NCBI GenBank assembly: GCA_038049695.1
Contig: CP142454.1
Span: forward strand, 76,237,501 to 76,301,500
Source: Cinnamomum chago
Lineage: Eukaryota > Streptophyta > Magnoliopsida > Laurales > Lauraceae
DNA length: 64,000 bases
Direction: 5' to 3'
Made by a program: the position numbers and the translations under genes
Notes under the pieces: generated by a model
Seen by the model: only the letters and a program-made list of their open reading frames with translations
The model's database searches: none
Told to the model about the DNA's origin: nothing
Shown: positions 1-19,289 of the stretch, one piece after another
Numbering within the stretch: the first letter of the stretch is position 1
Layout: each line of letters opens with the position of its first letter

Positions 1-264
1 TACGAACTATTGAGATGGGAACTCCATTCTTTCATTTCTTTTTTTCTTCATAGAAAACATACAACTGCGAATTATGAGCAATTATATAACTAGGTAAATC
101 CCATTAAAAAAGCCAAGTCTAAATCAATTCGATAATACAGAATCCAAATGGAAAAGCGATTTTTCAATCTACTTGAAAATTTGATTAACCTTTGAATGAA
201 GTTTTGAGAAACTCAATTAAGCTTTTATATCAACTTGGACTCTCCTAATTCAGTCAGTCTGGAT

Positions 265-407
265 CTATGATGCACAGATACTTCAAAATGGGCAACGTAT
301 CGTGTCGTATCGTATCCGATACTTCACTTTTTTACGTGTAAAATCCAGGTCCTTGCCATGTCCACAGTGTGTCCTTATCGTATCCATGCCGTGTCCAGGC
401 ATCATAG
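265..407. mobile_element. hAT-type MITE, copy 1
   Basis: A 143-bp element with ends CTATGATGC...GCATCATAG. It is flanked by a perfect 8-bp target duplication GTCTGGAT on each side, as hAT transposons make. A sister copy lies at 60804-60945. It sits in calreticulin intron 8 and has no coding capacity. Confidence 0.85.
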
Positions 408-672
408 GTCTGGATTGTAACAAACATCTTCTTATGAGTTCGGCAACAAGCATTTAACTAAGCAATACAATTTTCTAATTAGGGGTCTTAAGCTAGTTTC
501 ACCCACGGAATTTCATGACCATTCTTCACAACAAAAAAATGGTTTCAATGACAAAATGCTATGCCAATTTAGAGAAGTAAATCCACCTAGTCAGGGCATG
601 CTTCATTTTATTTCTGATTTGAGTGCTGTCCTAGTGTATACCAGAAAAATATGTGCAAGTTATAGAACATAC

Positions 673-8257
<7,585 letters not shown>

Positions 8258-9316
8258 TTACGGCAGCGGACCGGACGAAAAGGAAGGGTCAGGACTCTGG
8301 ACACATTGCTTTAAATGGAAAATGTACATAAATGCCCCTCGACATTCATTAAATTACAGATTTGGGTTGGGGGGGTTTGAACTTTGGAGGAAAATTGATT
8401 GAGTTTGTAGCTGATCACTTCCCTGTTTGTGTGCCATGGATTCCGCAAAATTTTAGGTTTTTCATTTCCTTGATTGATCTATTTTTGCCATTACATTCTT
8501 TTTTTATAACCAGGCTATCTCCCGACCTGAGCCGCGGCATTTTGCCCTAACCCCGAGGAACACTTGATTCTAAATAACCGAAAACTAAACCCTAGAAACA
8601 CATGAAAACCCTCCCATCCACATGTCTCGGGTAAAATAATAGGAAATGGCCAACGGAGGTAGGTGTGGAACACAAGATTTTTTACTATCCTTTTTTATTT
8701 GTTAGTATGCATTTTGGTGACTTTATATGAGGACAAATAATAAAATGATTTGTTTTTATGAGTCAATCCATTGGTGACTTAGTGGTGAGGCAACTCATAA
8801 AAGCAGTCAAGGATTATAGGGGCACTGCGGTAGTTTTAACCCTTATGCATGTGATGATAGTTTATGGGAGGTATGCTTTTAAAGGCATCAAAGCTCTTCA
8901 AGTTCTAACCACACAATGTCGAATGAGTGTAAAATTATGCATAAGGGCCTTAAACTCTAATGAATGCGATAAATGCCGATTCATTTGTTAATAAGTCAAG
9001 ATAGATTAATCATAGGGTAGGCAATGTGGGCTTAAGAACACATGGTTGTCTTGTGCCGAGGGCTTACTAATCATGGAAGCTTTACACACTATGGTTTGCG
9101 AAGTTTTATCCCACGTGAACATCTGCATGTATACATTCCCATATGGTTAAAGAGATGTGAGACTTGCCACAAAGTGGGACACCCTTTGAATTAAAAGGTG
9201 CCTACTAGATGTCCACTTGCGGACGTCTTGTAGGAGAAAATTTCCCCCATATTATTCTCTGTTGTCTTAATCTCTTAGATAATGTCAACCATAGAGATAA
9301 TGGGCAATAACTAAAG
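8258..9316. other. Calreticulin 5' flank, no gene seen
   Basis: Upstream of the minus-strand calreticulin start. It would contain the 5' UTR and promoter, but no TATA box could be placed with confidence. The rest (about 8640-9316) is AT-rich with only short spurious frames. Confidence 0.5.
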
Positions 9317-9621
9317 GCCCGTTTGGTAATTTTACATGTAAAATAAAGTGTAGTAAAACATCAAATCAAGAGAGAGTAAAAATATAATGGGATTACGATG
9401 GTATTTTATTTTTAGTTGTTCGGTATATAATGTTTTTAGCTTTTTATATAGAAAAGTAAAGTTTTTTTGTCTTTTAGTGTAGAACGGATGTTGCTTTTTT
9501 ACTTTTTTTGAAAAAGTTTGAGGAAATTTTAAATTAAAGTACTATTGATGTGATCATTTGTCTGAAGAATGAGAGTTTTACTTTACTTTTATTAATCTAG
9601 TAATTAAAGTTCCAAACGGGC
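9317..9621. mobile_element. MITE family B, copy 1 (~305 bp)
   Basis: Terminal inverted repeats GCCCGTTTGG...CCAAACGGGC. The AT-rich interior (ATCAAATCAAGAGAGAGTAA, TTTTTAGTTGTTCGGTATAT, TTTTTTGTCTTTTAGTG) recurs at 57968-58273 and, inverted, at 27514-27825. No convincing target duplication. Confidence 0.75.
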
Positions 9622-10482
9622 AATAGGTAATATGAGGTTGGGAGTAAGAAAGCGCCTGGCTTGGATAGGGCCAACCAAATTTCAGATCAACCTAAGGACC
9701 TATGTAGGTCAAGTCCAAAATAAGTAGCCCATATAAAGGTTGGATCTCAAAACCATTAATGAGGATGGTAAATGGTGTCAAATCTGTTATACAGTGGCAA
9801 TTCATTTGTGTGAATCTAAATTAAGTGAGCTGAGTAGGCCCTATAGAATTTGGATTGTATTTTTATGGAGCCAAGTTGGAGCTTGGTCCAATTCCAAATG
9901 ATGAAATCCAAAGTTACTTCCAATGGACTTGGAGCCAAACAGTCAACATCAGAAAAATCATCATTTAGAATTTCTTAAAAAAAAAAAAAGAGCCCTATAC
10001 TTTCATAAAACCTATAAAAGCTCTTATATTTTATGCTTTTACTCAAACATCCTTTGACTAACGGTAAAACCGTACGAAATGGTGCAATAGAGGGGTTTTG
10101 TGGTGTAGGGACCTGGACCCACTTTTCAGTGAAGTGCTCTGATTCTAATGTGTTGCTTTTAACCATTAAGAAAAGATAGCCAACCATCTTCAGAAATTCT
10201 TTCATTACTTGTGCCTCATTCCTCTCTAAATATTTCTTAGTGGGCCCCATAGTTGGAAAATACCAAATTTAGTATGTAAATAATAGGCTAACTACAACCC
10301 AATCCTTCCATCCCTTTAGTCTCACTTCATCTTATCATTTTTGGGTTGGACCTGCATGAGCAAAATTACCTTTTTCACTTTAAGCTTAGAATAACTTATT
10401 TGATTTTTCTCAAGGGTAAATCAGTCAAAATCAGAAAAAAGGAGGGTGGGATTGTGATGAGTTTTCTTTGGTGGAGGTTTTA
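9622..10482. other. Intergenic, nothing recognised
   Basis: AT-rich sequence with no coding region, RNA gene or clear transposon ends that I can support. Confidence 0.4.
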
Positions 10483-10783
10483 GGGCCTGTTTTTTTCCTA
10501 AAATTTCTAACGGAGTTTTGATGTATTGGAGTTTTTTGAACATGATGTAAATCTTATCTCCTGACATTTGCAAATGCGATGTTTATTCATATTCATTTTA
10601 AAATTTCAACCGTCTAAAAGGTCTCTAATGACTTTTGACAATTCAGAAATTCCAATCCTTTTATTTTTTTTATATAATTTTTGGATGCCTAAGTATAAGA
10701 GAGCATTCAGTAATTTTGCATTGTCCTAAAATTTCAAAATTCTCCATACAGGAATCCCATGAATTCTAGTACATAAACAGCCC
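10483..10783. mobile_element. MITE-like element, GGGCCTGTTT ends
   Basis: Left end GGGCCTGTTTTTTTCC, right end complement GGGCTGTTTATGTAC, about 300 bp apart, AT-rich interior. Ends resemble MITE family A. No clear target duplication. Confidence 0.5.
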
Positions 10784-11224
10784 AAAAACATAAGATGCAT
10801 GGGCTTTTTTGATGTTTTAGTAAAATACATGGGCCTTTTTGTAAAACCCTCTTTGATTTACCCATTTCAGTGAAGGGTATCTCTGTAGTTTTTCAGACAA
10901 GGGAGGGCATTTCCATATTAAAGTGTGGTCTTTCCCCTAGACTTTTCACTCCTTTCCACTGCTTTTCTCAAGCCTTCATCAGTTTCATGTCCCTCAAGGC
11001 CACCCAAAACTATGTTCCAGCCACATGGGGTTTCATAAGACCTGCGGGCGGCAATGGGTGCCGATGCTTCCATCCTATCCTAACTATCCAACTTGCTGTC
11101 TGCAAAACAAATAGATGACCTGAAACAGTAGACAGTTGTTAAATTTTGGGACCAATAGTTATGGTTAGGGTGATCATTCATGAAATAAGTCTAACCTTTG
11201 ACATGATTCAATCCTTCAATTAAA

Positions 11225-14200
11225 GGCCTGTTAAATTGCAAGAAGGCAAAATAAAATAGAATTGCTTAAAAACTCCGAGGGCTCTTGGTTGAGGAATAGA
11301 AAAGAAATAGGTAATTAACTTCTAAAATAATGACTACTAGTGGAGATAGGGATCCATCAACTGTAAAAATGTCTCCATCCTATTTTAAGTGAAGAAGGAA
11401 ATGATAAACTAATTTCTATTCTTTCTTTGGAGGAAGTTAAAGATGTTGCTTTTCAACTAGGTACTTTTAAAGCTCTAGGTCCCGATGGTTATCCTGCTAT
11501 TTTTTTTATAAATGTATGTGGGAGACTATTGGCAAAGATATTGTTTCTTTTGTTCAAAATTATTTTAGAATTGGTTTTTCTCTTCTAAAAATTAACTAAA
11601 CTTTTATTTTACTCATTTCTAAGAAAAATAACCCACAAAATGCTAATGACTTTAGAGTACCTATAAGTTTATGTAATGTGAGTTATAAGATTTTTTTCTA
11701 AAGTCATAGCTAGCAGACTTAGAAGCATCCTTGACAAAGTCATTAGTCCTTACCATAGGGCTTTTGTTAAATGTAGAATAATCACGGACAATTATGTAGT
11801 GGCCCATGAAGTTCTACATTCCTTTAAAAGGAAATTGAAAAAGAAATCTTTGGCCCTTAAGTTAGACATGGCTAAAGCCAATGACAATTTAGATTGGGAT
11901 TTCTTGGAAGAACTGTTGATTTCTTTAAGTTTTCATGATAAACTTATTTCTCTAGTAAAAGAATGCATTTCTTCTGTTTCTTATTCTATTCATTTAAATG
12001 GATCTCTGTTTGGGAACTTTAGGCCCTCGCGTGGCATAAGAAAAGGAGATCTATTATCTCCTTATCTTTTTATTATGGTCGCAGAATCCCTCTCTAGATT
12101 TTTAATTAAAGCGGAAGATGAAGGTAAAATCAATTGGATTAGAGTCTCTAGGAGAGCTCCTAGTGTCTCACACTTATTTTTTGCTTATGATAGTTTTATT
12201 TTTTTTATAATGCCTCAATAAGGGAAGTCAGAGATATTAAAAGTATTCTTGATAAATGATAACTATTGTATGATTTCTGGTCAGTTGGTTAACTTTAATA
12301 AATCTCAGCTTATTTTAGCAAAAGAGCTTGTCAATCTTGATGTAAAAGCCTAACCTCTATTTTAGGTGTCAGAATTATGAATGATATTGAAAGATATCTG
12401 GGAAATCCTACCCCTTTCAAGAGAAATAAAATTCTTTGATTTGACTTTCTTATAACAAAAAATAAGAAAAAAAAAATTCAATCTTAGCAAGCTAATGTCT
12501 TATCTCAATCAGCTAGAAGGAACACCCTAGTAAAATATGTTGTCTCTTTTTTACCTGTTTACAATATGTCGACTCTTTAGTTACCTAATAAGACTTTAGA
12601 TTCTTTGGATAATATGATGAGGAAATTTTGGTGGGGAGATGGGGTTGATAAAAAGAAGTTTCATACTATAAAATGGAATGAATTATACAAATCTATCGAG
12701 GAAGGGTCTTGGTATTAGAAAATCCAAAGAGAATAATATGGTCTTACTAACCAAAACTGCCTGGAGATGCTTAACTAATGAAAACTTATAATGCATTAAG
12801 ATAATTTAGGCTAAATATTGTCCCAAAAAGTCTCTTTCGGAGGCCAAATTTAATTCAGGAAATTCTTGATTTTGGAGAGGTTTTGTGAATACAGTTAATT
12901 TCATCAATGATCATATAGAGTGGATTATTGGGAATGGTAAAGACATATCTGTTTGGAATTCTAAAAGGAAACTTTGTGATCAAGGGCTTAGGAAACCTCT
13001 CTCTCAAATCTCTAATCCTAATCTTAGATTTAAAGATCTTTGTAATGATAATAAAATTTAGAATCTCAATATGATTTCAAATACTTTTAATAACAACAAA
13101 GACGCGAATGACAATTCCAAAATCTATCTCCAAAAACTTGATTGTAATGATAGAAAAGTTTGGCCCTTCACAAAACATGGAAATATCTCCACCATATTTT
13201 CTTACAAAATTCTCTCTCCTACGAGTACTAATAGTATTAATGATACGGTCAAGTGGAAGAATTTTTGGAAGCTCCATGTTCCCCAAAGAGTTAGTCTATT
13301 TGGTTGGAAATGTCTTCGTAATGCCATTCTTGTGAGGAAATGGTTGGGTCTTAAGACTAGTTCTATATCTACTATATGCCTTATTTGCGAATCTGAGGAG
13401 GAATCTATGGAACATGCTCCTTTTCTATATAATTATGCTAGAGCGGTTTGGTTTGGTTTGGTTGTAACCTCGGATTCTTGGCTCACTCCATGAGGAGTAT
13501 GGATATTGTAGGATGGTGGGGAAATATCTTAACTTTGAATGACATGGCATGGAAGCGGAAAAATCCTAATCTCCCTCCAATGGCTCTTATTATCTAGTGG
13601 GTGTTATGGAAAGCCATAAACAATTTCATTTTTAAAGGGGATTGCCATTGATCCCAAAAAAAACATAGGTTTCATTCAAAATATGTATCCTTATAACAGG
13701 GAGATGGTTTTGCAAAAAGGATTGTTTATCTAGACCCAATGTTTTAAAGCTGCCTAGAGATCATTTAAATAATACTTTATTAATTTTCTTGGCTGTAGCT
13801 TTTAATATTAAAGATGGAAAATCTTCCTTGGGTTATTTGATGATGATGAGTAATTTGTTTCTTTGTGCAGGCGCACACTATGGACCAAAATTGTATTCCT
13901 CTAAAGAAGCAGATGCGAGGGCCATGCTATTTGCACCAAAGGAAGCTTCATGCAAATGTTTCTCTGAGATTGCTCTTATTTCAGATGCTAAGGAAGTGAT
14001 TGAATCCCTCAATGGTATTTCATATTGGGCCATCAACCCAATTATTTTAGATATTAAACTTCTATGCAGTTGTTGCTCTTTTGTTAGTTTCCTTTTTGTT
14101 TCTAGAACCTTGAATGAGGCTGCGCATTCTTTAGCCAAGCATTGCTCTTGGTAAGAGTTTTTGTAGTGTTGATGAGATTCCAGAGTGGGTTAGGTCTGTT

Positions 14201-14538
14201 TTGCCTCTGCTTCGAATGTCGTTTTGTTTTGGTTTGTCTTTCAATGAAAGTTGCATTTTACACCAAAAAAAAAAAATTTGCAAGAATTCAGAGAATTTAC
14301 ATTAGGAAATTTTGAAAGTCTTTATTTTCCGGCTAAGAATTTTGCCAAATCTTAAAGAATATTTCATATTTTAAAAAGCCTGAGAATTTCAAAGGTTGAA
14401 AACCTCATAGCAAATTTAAATGAGATATAGGATATAACACCGAAAGGTAATGATGATGAAATCTCTAGCAAAGCCCAATTGCCTCTTGAAATTCTCATCA
14501 AGCCAAGCTTTTAGCTGAGAATGTCTAACAAGAACCTA
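11225..14538. mobile_element. MITE interrupted by a LINE
   Basis: A left piece (about 11225-11244, GGCCTGTTAAATTGCAAGAA) and a right piece (14278-14538, complement of its end ATTAGGTTCTTGTTAGAC) look like the two halves of one ~280-bp MITE. The LINE between them is bounded by TTGCAAGAA. The left half is short, so this is a reasoned guess. Confidence 0.45.
11245..14277 (+). mobile_element. 5'-truncated, degenerate L1-type LINE
   Basis: Non-LTR retrotransposon remnant. In order: start of reverse transcriptase (SLEEVKDVAFQLGTFKALGPDG, about 11430-11500); RT core (11799-12221: LALKLDMAKANDNLDWDF, RPSRGIRKGDLLSPYLF, FFAYDS where intact elements have FADD); zf-RVT domain (13240-13480: KLHVPQRVSLFGWKC, CLICESEEESMEHAPF); RNase H-like domain of plant L1s (13789-14154: EADARAMLFA, TLNEAAHSLAKHC); and a poly-A tail at 14265-14276. 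ORF1 and the endonuclease are missing, as expected for 5' truncation. The reading frame is broken many times. A 9-bp duplication TTGCAAGAA (11236-11244 and 14278-14286) brackets it. Confidence 0.85.
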
Positions 14539-14699
14539 ATAATTTCTTACCACTTCAATTACCAAAAGAAGGTTCTTGCAATATAACATGCCTAAGCAAC
14601 ATTTCACCCGCTTAGGCGGTTCAGGGAAGCATGGCTTACATGTTTGAGTCATGGTACTTTTTTATTATCCCGGAGATTTGGGTGTATTTGTTTGCATAT

Positions 14700-15597
14700 T
14701 GTAAGTGCAAAAGATGTAACTCACAAGATTAGAGAGAGCCTTAGAGGACTTATCCAAATGACTGTGAAAAGACAGCCGCTTCAGGGACCTGAAAAGGGAG
14801 AAAGAACAGTCAGAGTACCCTGACTGTGGGCAGCGCAAGGCTCTCCGATGCCTAAGTTAGTGTAAAGACTGAACTAAGGTTGAAGAAGAAGAGAAACAGA
14901 GTAACGACTAGTGAGAGTGTATATCCGCGTACCTGGTTTGGACTGGTATTCTCTTTATAGGAGAAAAGTCTCTAGATGCTCGATAGTGGGCCTAATGATT
15001 TGACTGCTAAGGTCTCATCAGCTCACAAAGTAATTAATGAGGATCCATCATACCCCACATTGCATTAAATGATGGTCCAATAAGCCCATATTGCATTAAA
15101 TGTCAGTCACATTGGGCATGATCTTGTCTTCACTTGTTGGCGGCAAAGGTCCCATCGGATCCTTTCTTGGGCCCTGCCTTGATATGGCTGTAGCCGCTAG
15201 ATGCCGCTTTGTTAGGGATTTGATAAAGATTCTGGACGGTTGGGATGATGTATCTATCCCATCAACGCGTGTTTGTATCCTGCCACGCGTTCGAAGGTGG
15301 GACATGGCTGTCAGTGCTTGTCTTGGTTGGCAGTTCGTCATACAGCTGTAGCCGAGATACGCGACTGAGGCCAAGGCACACGGCCGAGATCGAGATGGGA
15401 GTGCTAACAACGGAGCTGAGACGAGATCAGCTGGTATTCTTACCAAGACCAGCTAGAAAAAGACACCGAAGCCGAGGTGGTGCCGTGACGGGCATAACAG
15501 TCATCACCTCCGAGTTATGAGACCGAGATCAAGCCTAGTCGGTGCTTTTATCGAAATCATACTTAATCTTTGGCATTACGAAAATGCCCCCCACACA
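14700..15597 (-). repeat. 3' LTR of the old element
   Basis: 898 bp, TG...CA ends when read on the minus strand (TGTGTGGGGGGC...CTTACA). The purine-rich tract next to it is about 15598-15612. Shares a CAGCGCAAGGCTCTCCGATG block with the LTRs of the young element. Confidence 0.88.
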
Positions 15598-15953
15598 ATT
15601 GCCCCCCAGCTCTCGACCTCTAGGGTTCCTTAACCTCTTGAGGTCGGGAGCTGAGTTTTGTGGGAGAGTTGGTTCTCATGCCATCCTGGTGTCGACTGCT
15701 GCTGTTGTCTGGCTTTTATCAAGAAACTGCTTTCTGATTGAGAGGTTTAATGAATGCGTCGCTGTCGCTTTGTCTGCTCGAGGTAATCAATGGAGCAATA
15801 AATGCGGCGGCCTTGATTAATGTGGGGAGGCGGAACGATGGTACCACGTGTCTCCGTCTGATAGGCTTCCCTATTACTTTGAGGAGGCGTGTGGAGTGAT
15901 CGAGGCGACACTTCGCATGCGCCCACCTTTGAAATTTGGTATGGCGCTCTCCT

Positions 15954-15962
15954 TATAAATAG
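15954..15962 (+). promoter_or_regulatory. TATA-like box of the opposite-strand coding region (old element)
   Basis: TATAAATAG lies about 250 bp before the plus-strand coding start. The young element has TTTATATT at the matching place (40525-40532), also just after a GGCGC motif. Confidence 0.5.
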
Positions 15963-16208
15963 AGGCGCTGCTTCCTTTCTCCGTTTTACTTTGGCATTCG
16001 TTAGGGAGGAGGGCTTTTTGCAGAGAGATTTGTCGTCTAGAGATTTCAGTCGCCGTCGATTTTTTCCGGCTTCGTCCCACCGTCAGTTTTTATGAGTTTC
16101 TTTTCTCCGACTCCTTTTCTTGCGTTTTAGTCCCCGTTTTAGGGTTTCTGCCCCCTTTTCCCCTGTTCTGCCCTGCGTTTCAGTCTCTATTTTTTAGGGC
16201 TTTTAGAA

Positions 16209-18413
16209 ATGAGGATATATAGTTATTGGATAGACACCCGTCAGGCCTTGGTAGAGCTCAAGGCTGCGTATATGATCCCGGAGGATGTCCGGGTGAGACC
16301 AGTCGACCCTTCGAGTCTTTCTGACGGCTATGCCTTCAACAAAGGCTGGATGTCGTTTCCCCTAGTTGCCATAATCGAAGGTGGGGGTCAGATTCCCCCT
16401 TCATCCCCTCCTCAGGTCGTGTCTTCAGACATGGAACCTTTGTCCCTGTCAGTTGATGCCCAACGGCTTCAAAATAACCATGGGCATTGCCGAACTGAAA
16501 GGGATTCTCGGCATCAATTTCGGCATCCATGATATTGAGGAGGGGTACGACCTCTGCAAGTCCAGAGATGGCAACACATATTATCTCCAGGTCAAGGCGA
16601 AGTGTCAGCCCCTGGTCACGGCTTTGGAGGACTCGAATAAATACGCTGGGGTCGATAGCCTGTTCGTCTCAGGCAACTGGGAGTTCAGAGCGACCGAATC
16701 CGAGGTAGCGAGGAGGATTCAAGTCCCACGATTTCTTGGGACCCCGCCGAGTAAACACTGACCCCTTCTGGGTTTTGAAACTTCCTTCGTTTTGTTTCGT
16801 TGGGATAATTCTTTTTTGTTTCTTGAATAGGTATCTTCCAGAGGAGGCGAGACGCGCAGCTAGACCGCTGGAGGAGGAACGTGGTCTAGCTTAATAAGAT
16901 CTATAGATACTGAGGTCACCAGAACAGAGCTGCCCATTCTCTGCTCGGGTACGAGCGAAGTACTTGTCATACACAAGGAAGTCCGGCCGCCCCGGAGAAG
17001 TGGTGCTCGCCTTGGCGGAAGCCGAGAACATAGCAACTTCAGGTGTTGAGGCTTCCACATCGGCTACTGGTGCCGAAATCACAGACTCACTCCGGGAAAT
17101 TGAAGATTACTCCTCTCCCTCCAGCGCAGAAGAAATGGAGAGACGTCGACCCTCCTATAAGCCGGTGAACTTGGAGGAGGCCGTTTCGGGGACCAAGTTC
17201 CCCCCCTTTCCGCACCTTCATCAGGGGTATCTACCCTGGCTGCTGGGTCTTCTAGCGCCGCTGGAACCTCCCTCTCCACCCCCGTCGTTCCCCCGAGCTC
17301 GGAAACTCGACAGCGTCCTGTCGAGAGAATGGAGGGAGATCGGCCGGGGAAGAGGGTAAGAGCGGAGGGCCCAAATAAAGAAGCTCGGCCACGATCCGCC
17401 GAGAACGTGAGGGAGAGACCTCCTCCCGAAGTGAGGTCCAGGGCAGAGGGCTTGGAGGAGCGGGGCCCTGGATCGCCCCTGGCACTTGCTCAATCGGGCC
17501 AGACCCGTTCAGGCCAGACCTCCAGCTGGAGACTGGCAAGCCGCTGAACGTGGAGAATCGGCTGGCAGGCAGTTCGGTCGTAATTGCGGCCCTCTGTAGA
17601 GCCTGTGCCCTTCCCAAGGACATGGAAAGGCACAATGCGGCTGAGAGCACGAAGTTGCTCATGACATCGCTGTAGCATTCTCTTTCGATAAGTTTTTGTA
17701 ACTTTTGCTGAGTGACGATCTTTTCGGGTTTTATATATATGTGCTTCCATTTGTAGAGTGTCCAGAGGCTCCAGGTAGTCCTGGATAGAACCCTCCAGGA
17801 GGACTCCAAGGTTGCCCGGTTGGAGGGGGAGAAGCAGCAGCTCGAGGCCGCTTTGCAGGCGAGCCGCGAGGAGTTGAAGACGGTGGAGGTGAAGAAAGCC
17901 GAGCTCGATGCTCAAGTGGATTGGTAGTGGGCGAGCTCACCAAGCTGAAGGCGAAGACCTATGAACTACAGGGGAAGCTCTATGCCGAGGAGAAGAGGTC
18001 GACTGAGCTGGAGGCAGGGCTCGAGTTGGCGAAGAAAGAAAAAGAGGATCTCCTCTCGTCGACCAGAACCGAGGTCGATGCTGCCATTTTGGAAGGGGTG
18101 GCAGACGCGGGAAGAAATTACACTGATTAGATAAAAAGGCTAAGTTCGAAGCTATTTCAGCTCAACTGCCACGCCACTCTCAAGGAGATGGGGATTTTTG
18201 AAGATCATCCTTTGTACAAGAACCCTCCTGAGTTCTCGCCCGCCCCGTCCGTGCCCCAGATACAGCCTGCCACGCTCCCATCAAGGCTCCCCGGGCTCTT
18301 CCTCCACCTGAGACCCCTGGTGGGACCGTGCTGAATGTTTCTACTCCCGATGTTCCTCTAACAAGCAATACTGAAGTGGCCAAAACTCGAGATGCTGTGG
18401 CCGGGTCGTCCTG
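16209..18413 (+). pseudogene. Fossil opposite-strand coding region of the old element
   Basis: Runs against gag-pol. Its start (MRIYSYWIDTRQALVELK, AAYMIPEDVRVRPVDPSS, KGWMSFPLVAIIEGG) and middle (DLCKSRDGNTYYLQVKAKCQ) match the intact 741-residue frame at 40848-43073. The last part (about 17900-18130) encodes the same Glu/Lys-rich coiled coil. It is broken. Confidence 0.75.
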
Positions 18414-18849
18414 AAATCTATGATGTATTTCTTTTATTTTTTGTAATGAGGATTTGTACAAACTCAGCTTTATCAATGGAATTATTCTTCTCAATTTGCT
18501 TTATTAATGGAATTATTCTTCTCAATTTGTCTGCAACTCTCCTTTCCATGGTTGTCCTTTAAACCTTTCTGAAATCTGCTTGCGTTTGATTTCTCAATCT
18601 TGAAGATACAAGTATCTAAGTTCGGCTTGATTCTTGATCTGGACTGGAGGGACTGACCGATCTGAAACACTTGGTCGAGAGAGAGTCAGACATCTATCCC
18701 TTCCCATTGCCGCTATATATATATTTAAACGCTGAAAAGCTGTCATTCGGTACTGCCTACAATACGTTCAGTTTGCGACCGGGGTTGATATTGTGGCAGT
18801 TGCTGACCTTTAACATTTTCTCTGCTTAAGTGGTGTGTCAACTCGAGGA

Positions 18850-19195
18850 GCCCCTTTGGCCGAAATGGATTCGTGCTTGGGTGGAATGTACCAACCCTAA
18901 GGCAATCTCGATGGCCGGGCTTCATGCCTGGGTGGTATATACCGACCCTAAGGCAATCTCGATGGCCGAAATGGCTTCATGCCTGGGTGGTATATACCGA
19001 CCCTAAGGCAATCTTATCAGTGGCCATAATGGTTTCATGCCTGGGTGGTATATACCGACCCTAAGACAATCTCATCAGTAATCGTAATGACTTCATGTCT
19101 GGGTGGTATATACCGACCCTAAGACAATCTCATCAGTGGTCGTAATGGCTTCATGCTTGGGTGGTATATACGGACCCTAAAGCAATCTCATCAGT
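18850..19195. repeat. Internal tandem repeats of the old element (~58 bp x 6)
   Basis: About six units around the core CTGGGTGGTATATACCGACC then CTAAGGCAATCTC; spacing settles at 58 bp in the right half and is 51-55 bp at the left. The array lies between the ends of the two convergent coding regions. The core resembles the 49-bp unit of the young copy (CTAGGTGGCTGAGTGCCGAC). Confidence 0.8.
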
Positions 19196-19289
19196 GGCAC
19201 TGTCGCCGAGCTGCCGATAGTCGCCACCAAGTTCTATGACAATTAACAAGAATGACTACTTTCATTGATCTTGAGAATTTGATTACAGA

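Noticed and set aside
1-672. Search for the last calreticulin exons
   Set aside because: No sequence for the expected C-terminal lectin segment or a KDEL/HDEL end; these exons must lie outside the window.
8758-8991. 77-codon plus-strand frame
   Set aside because: No homology recognised and no gene context; likely chance.
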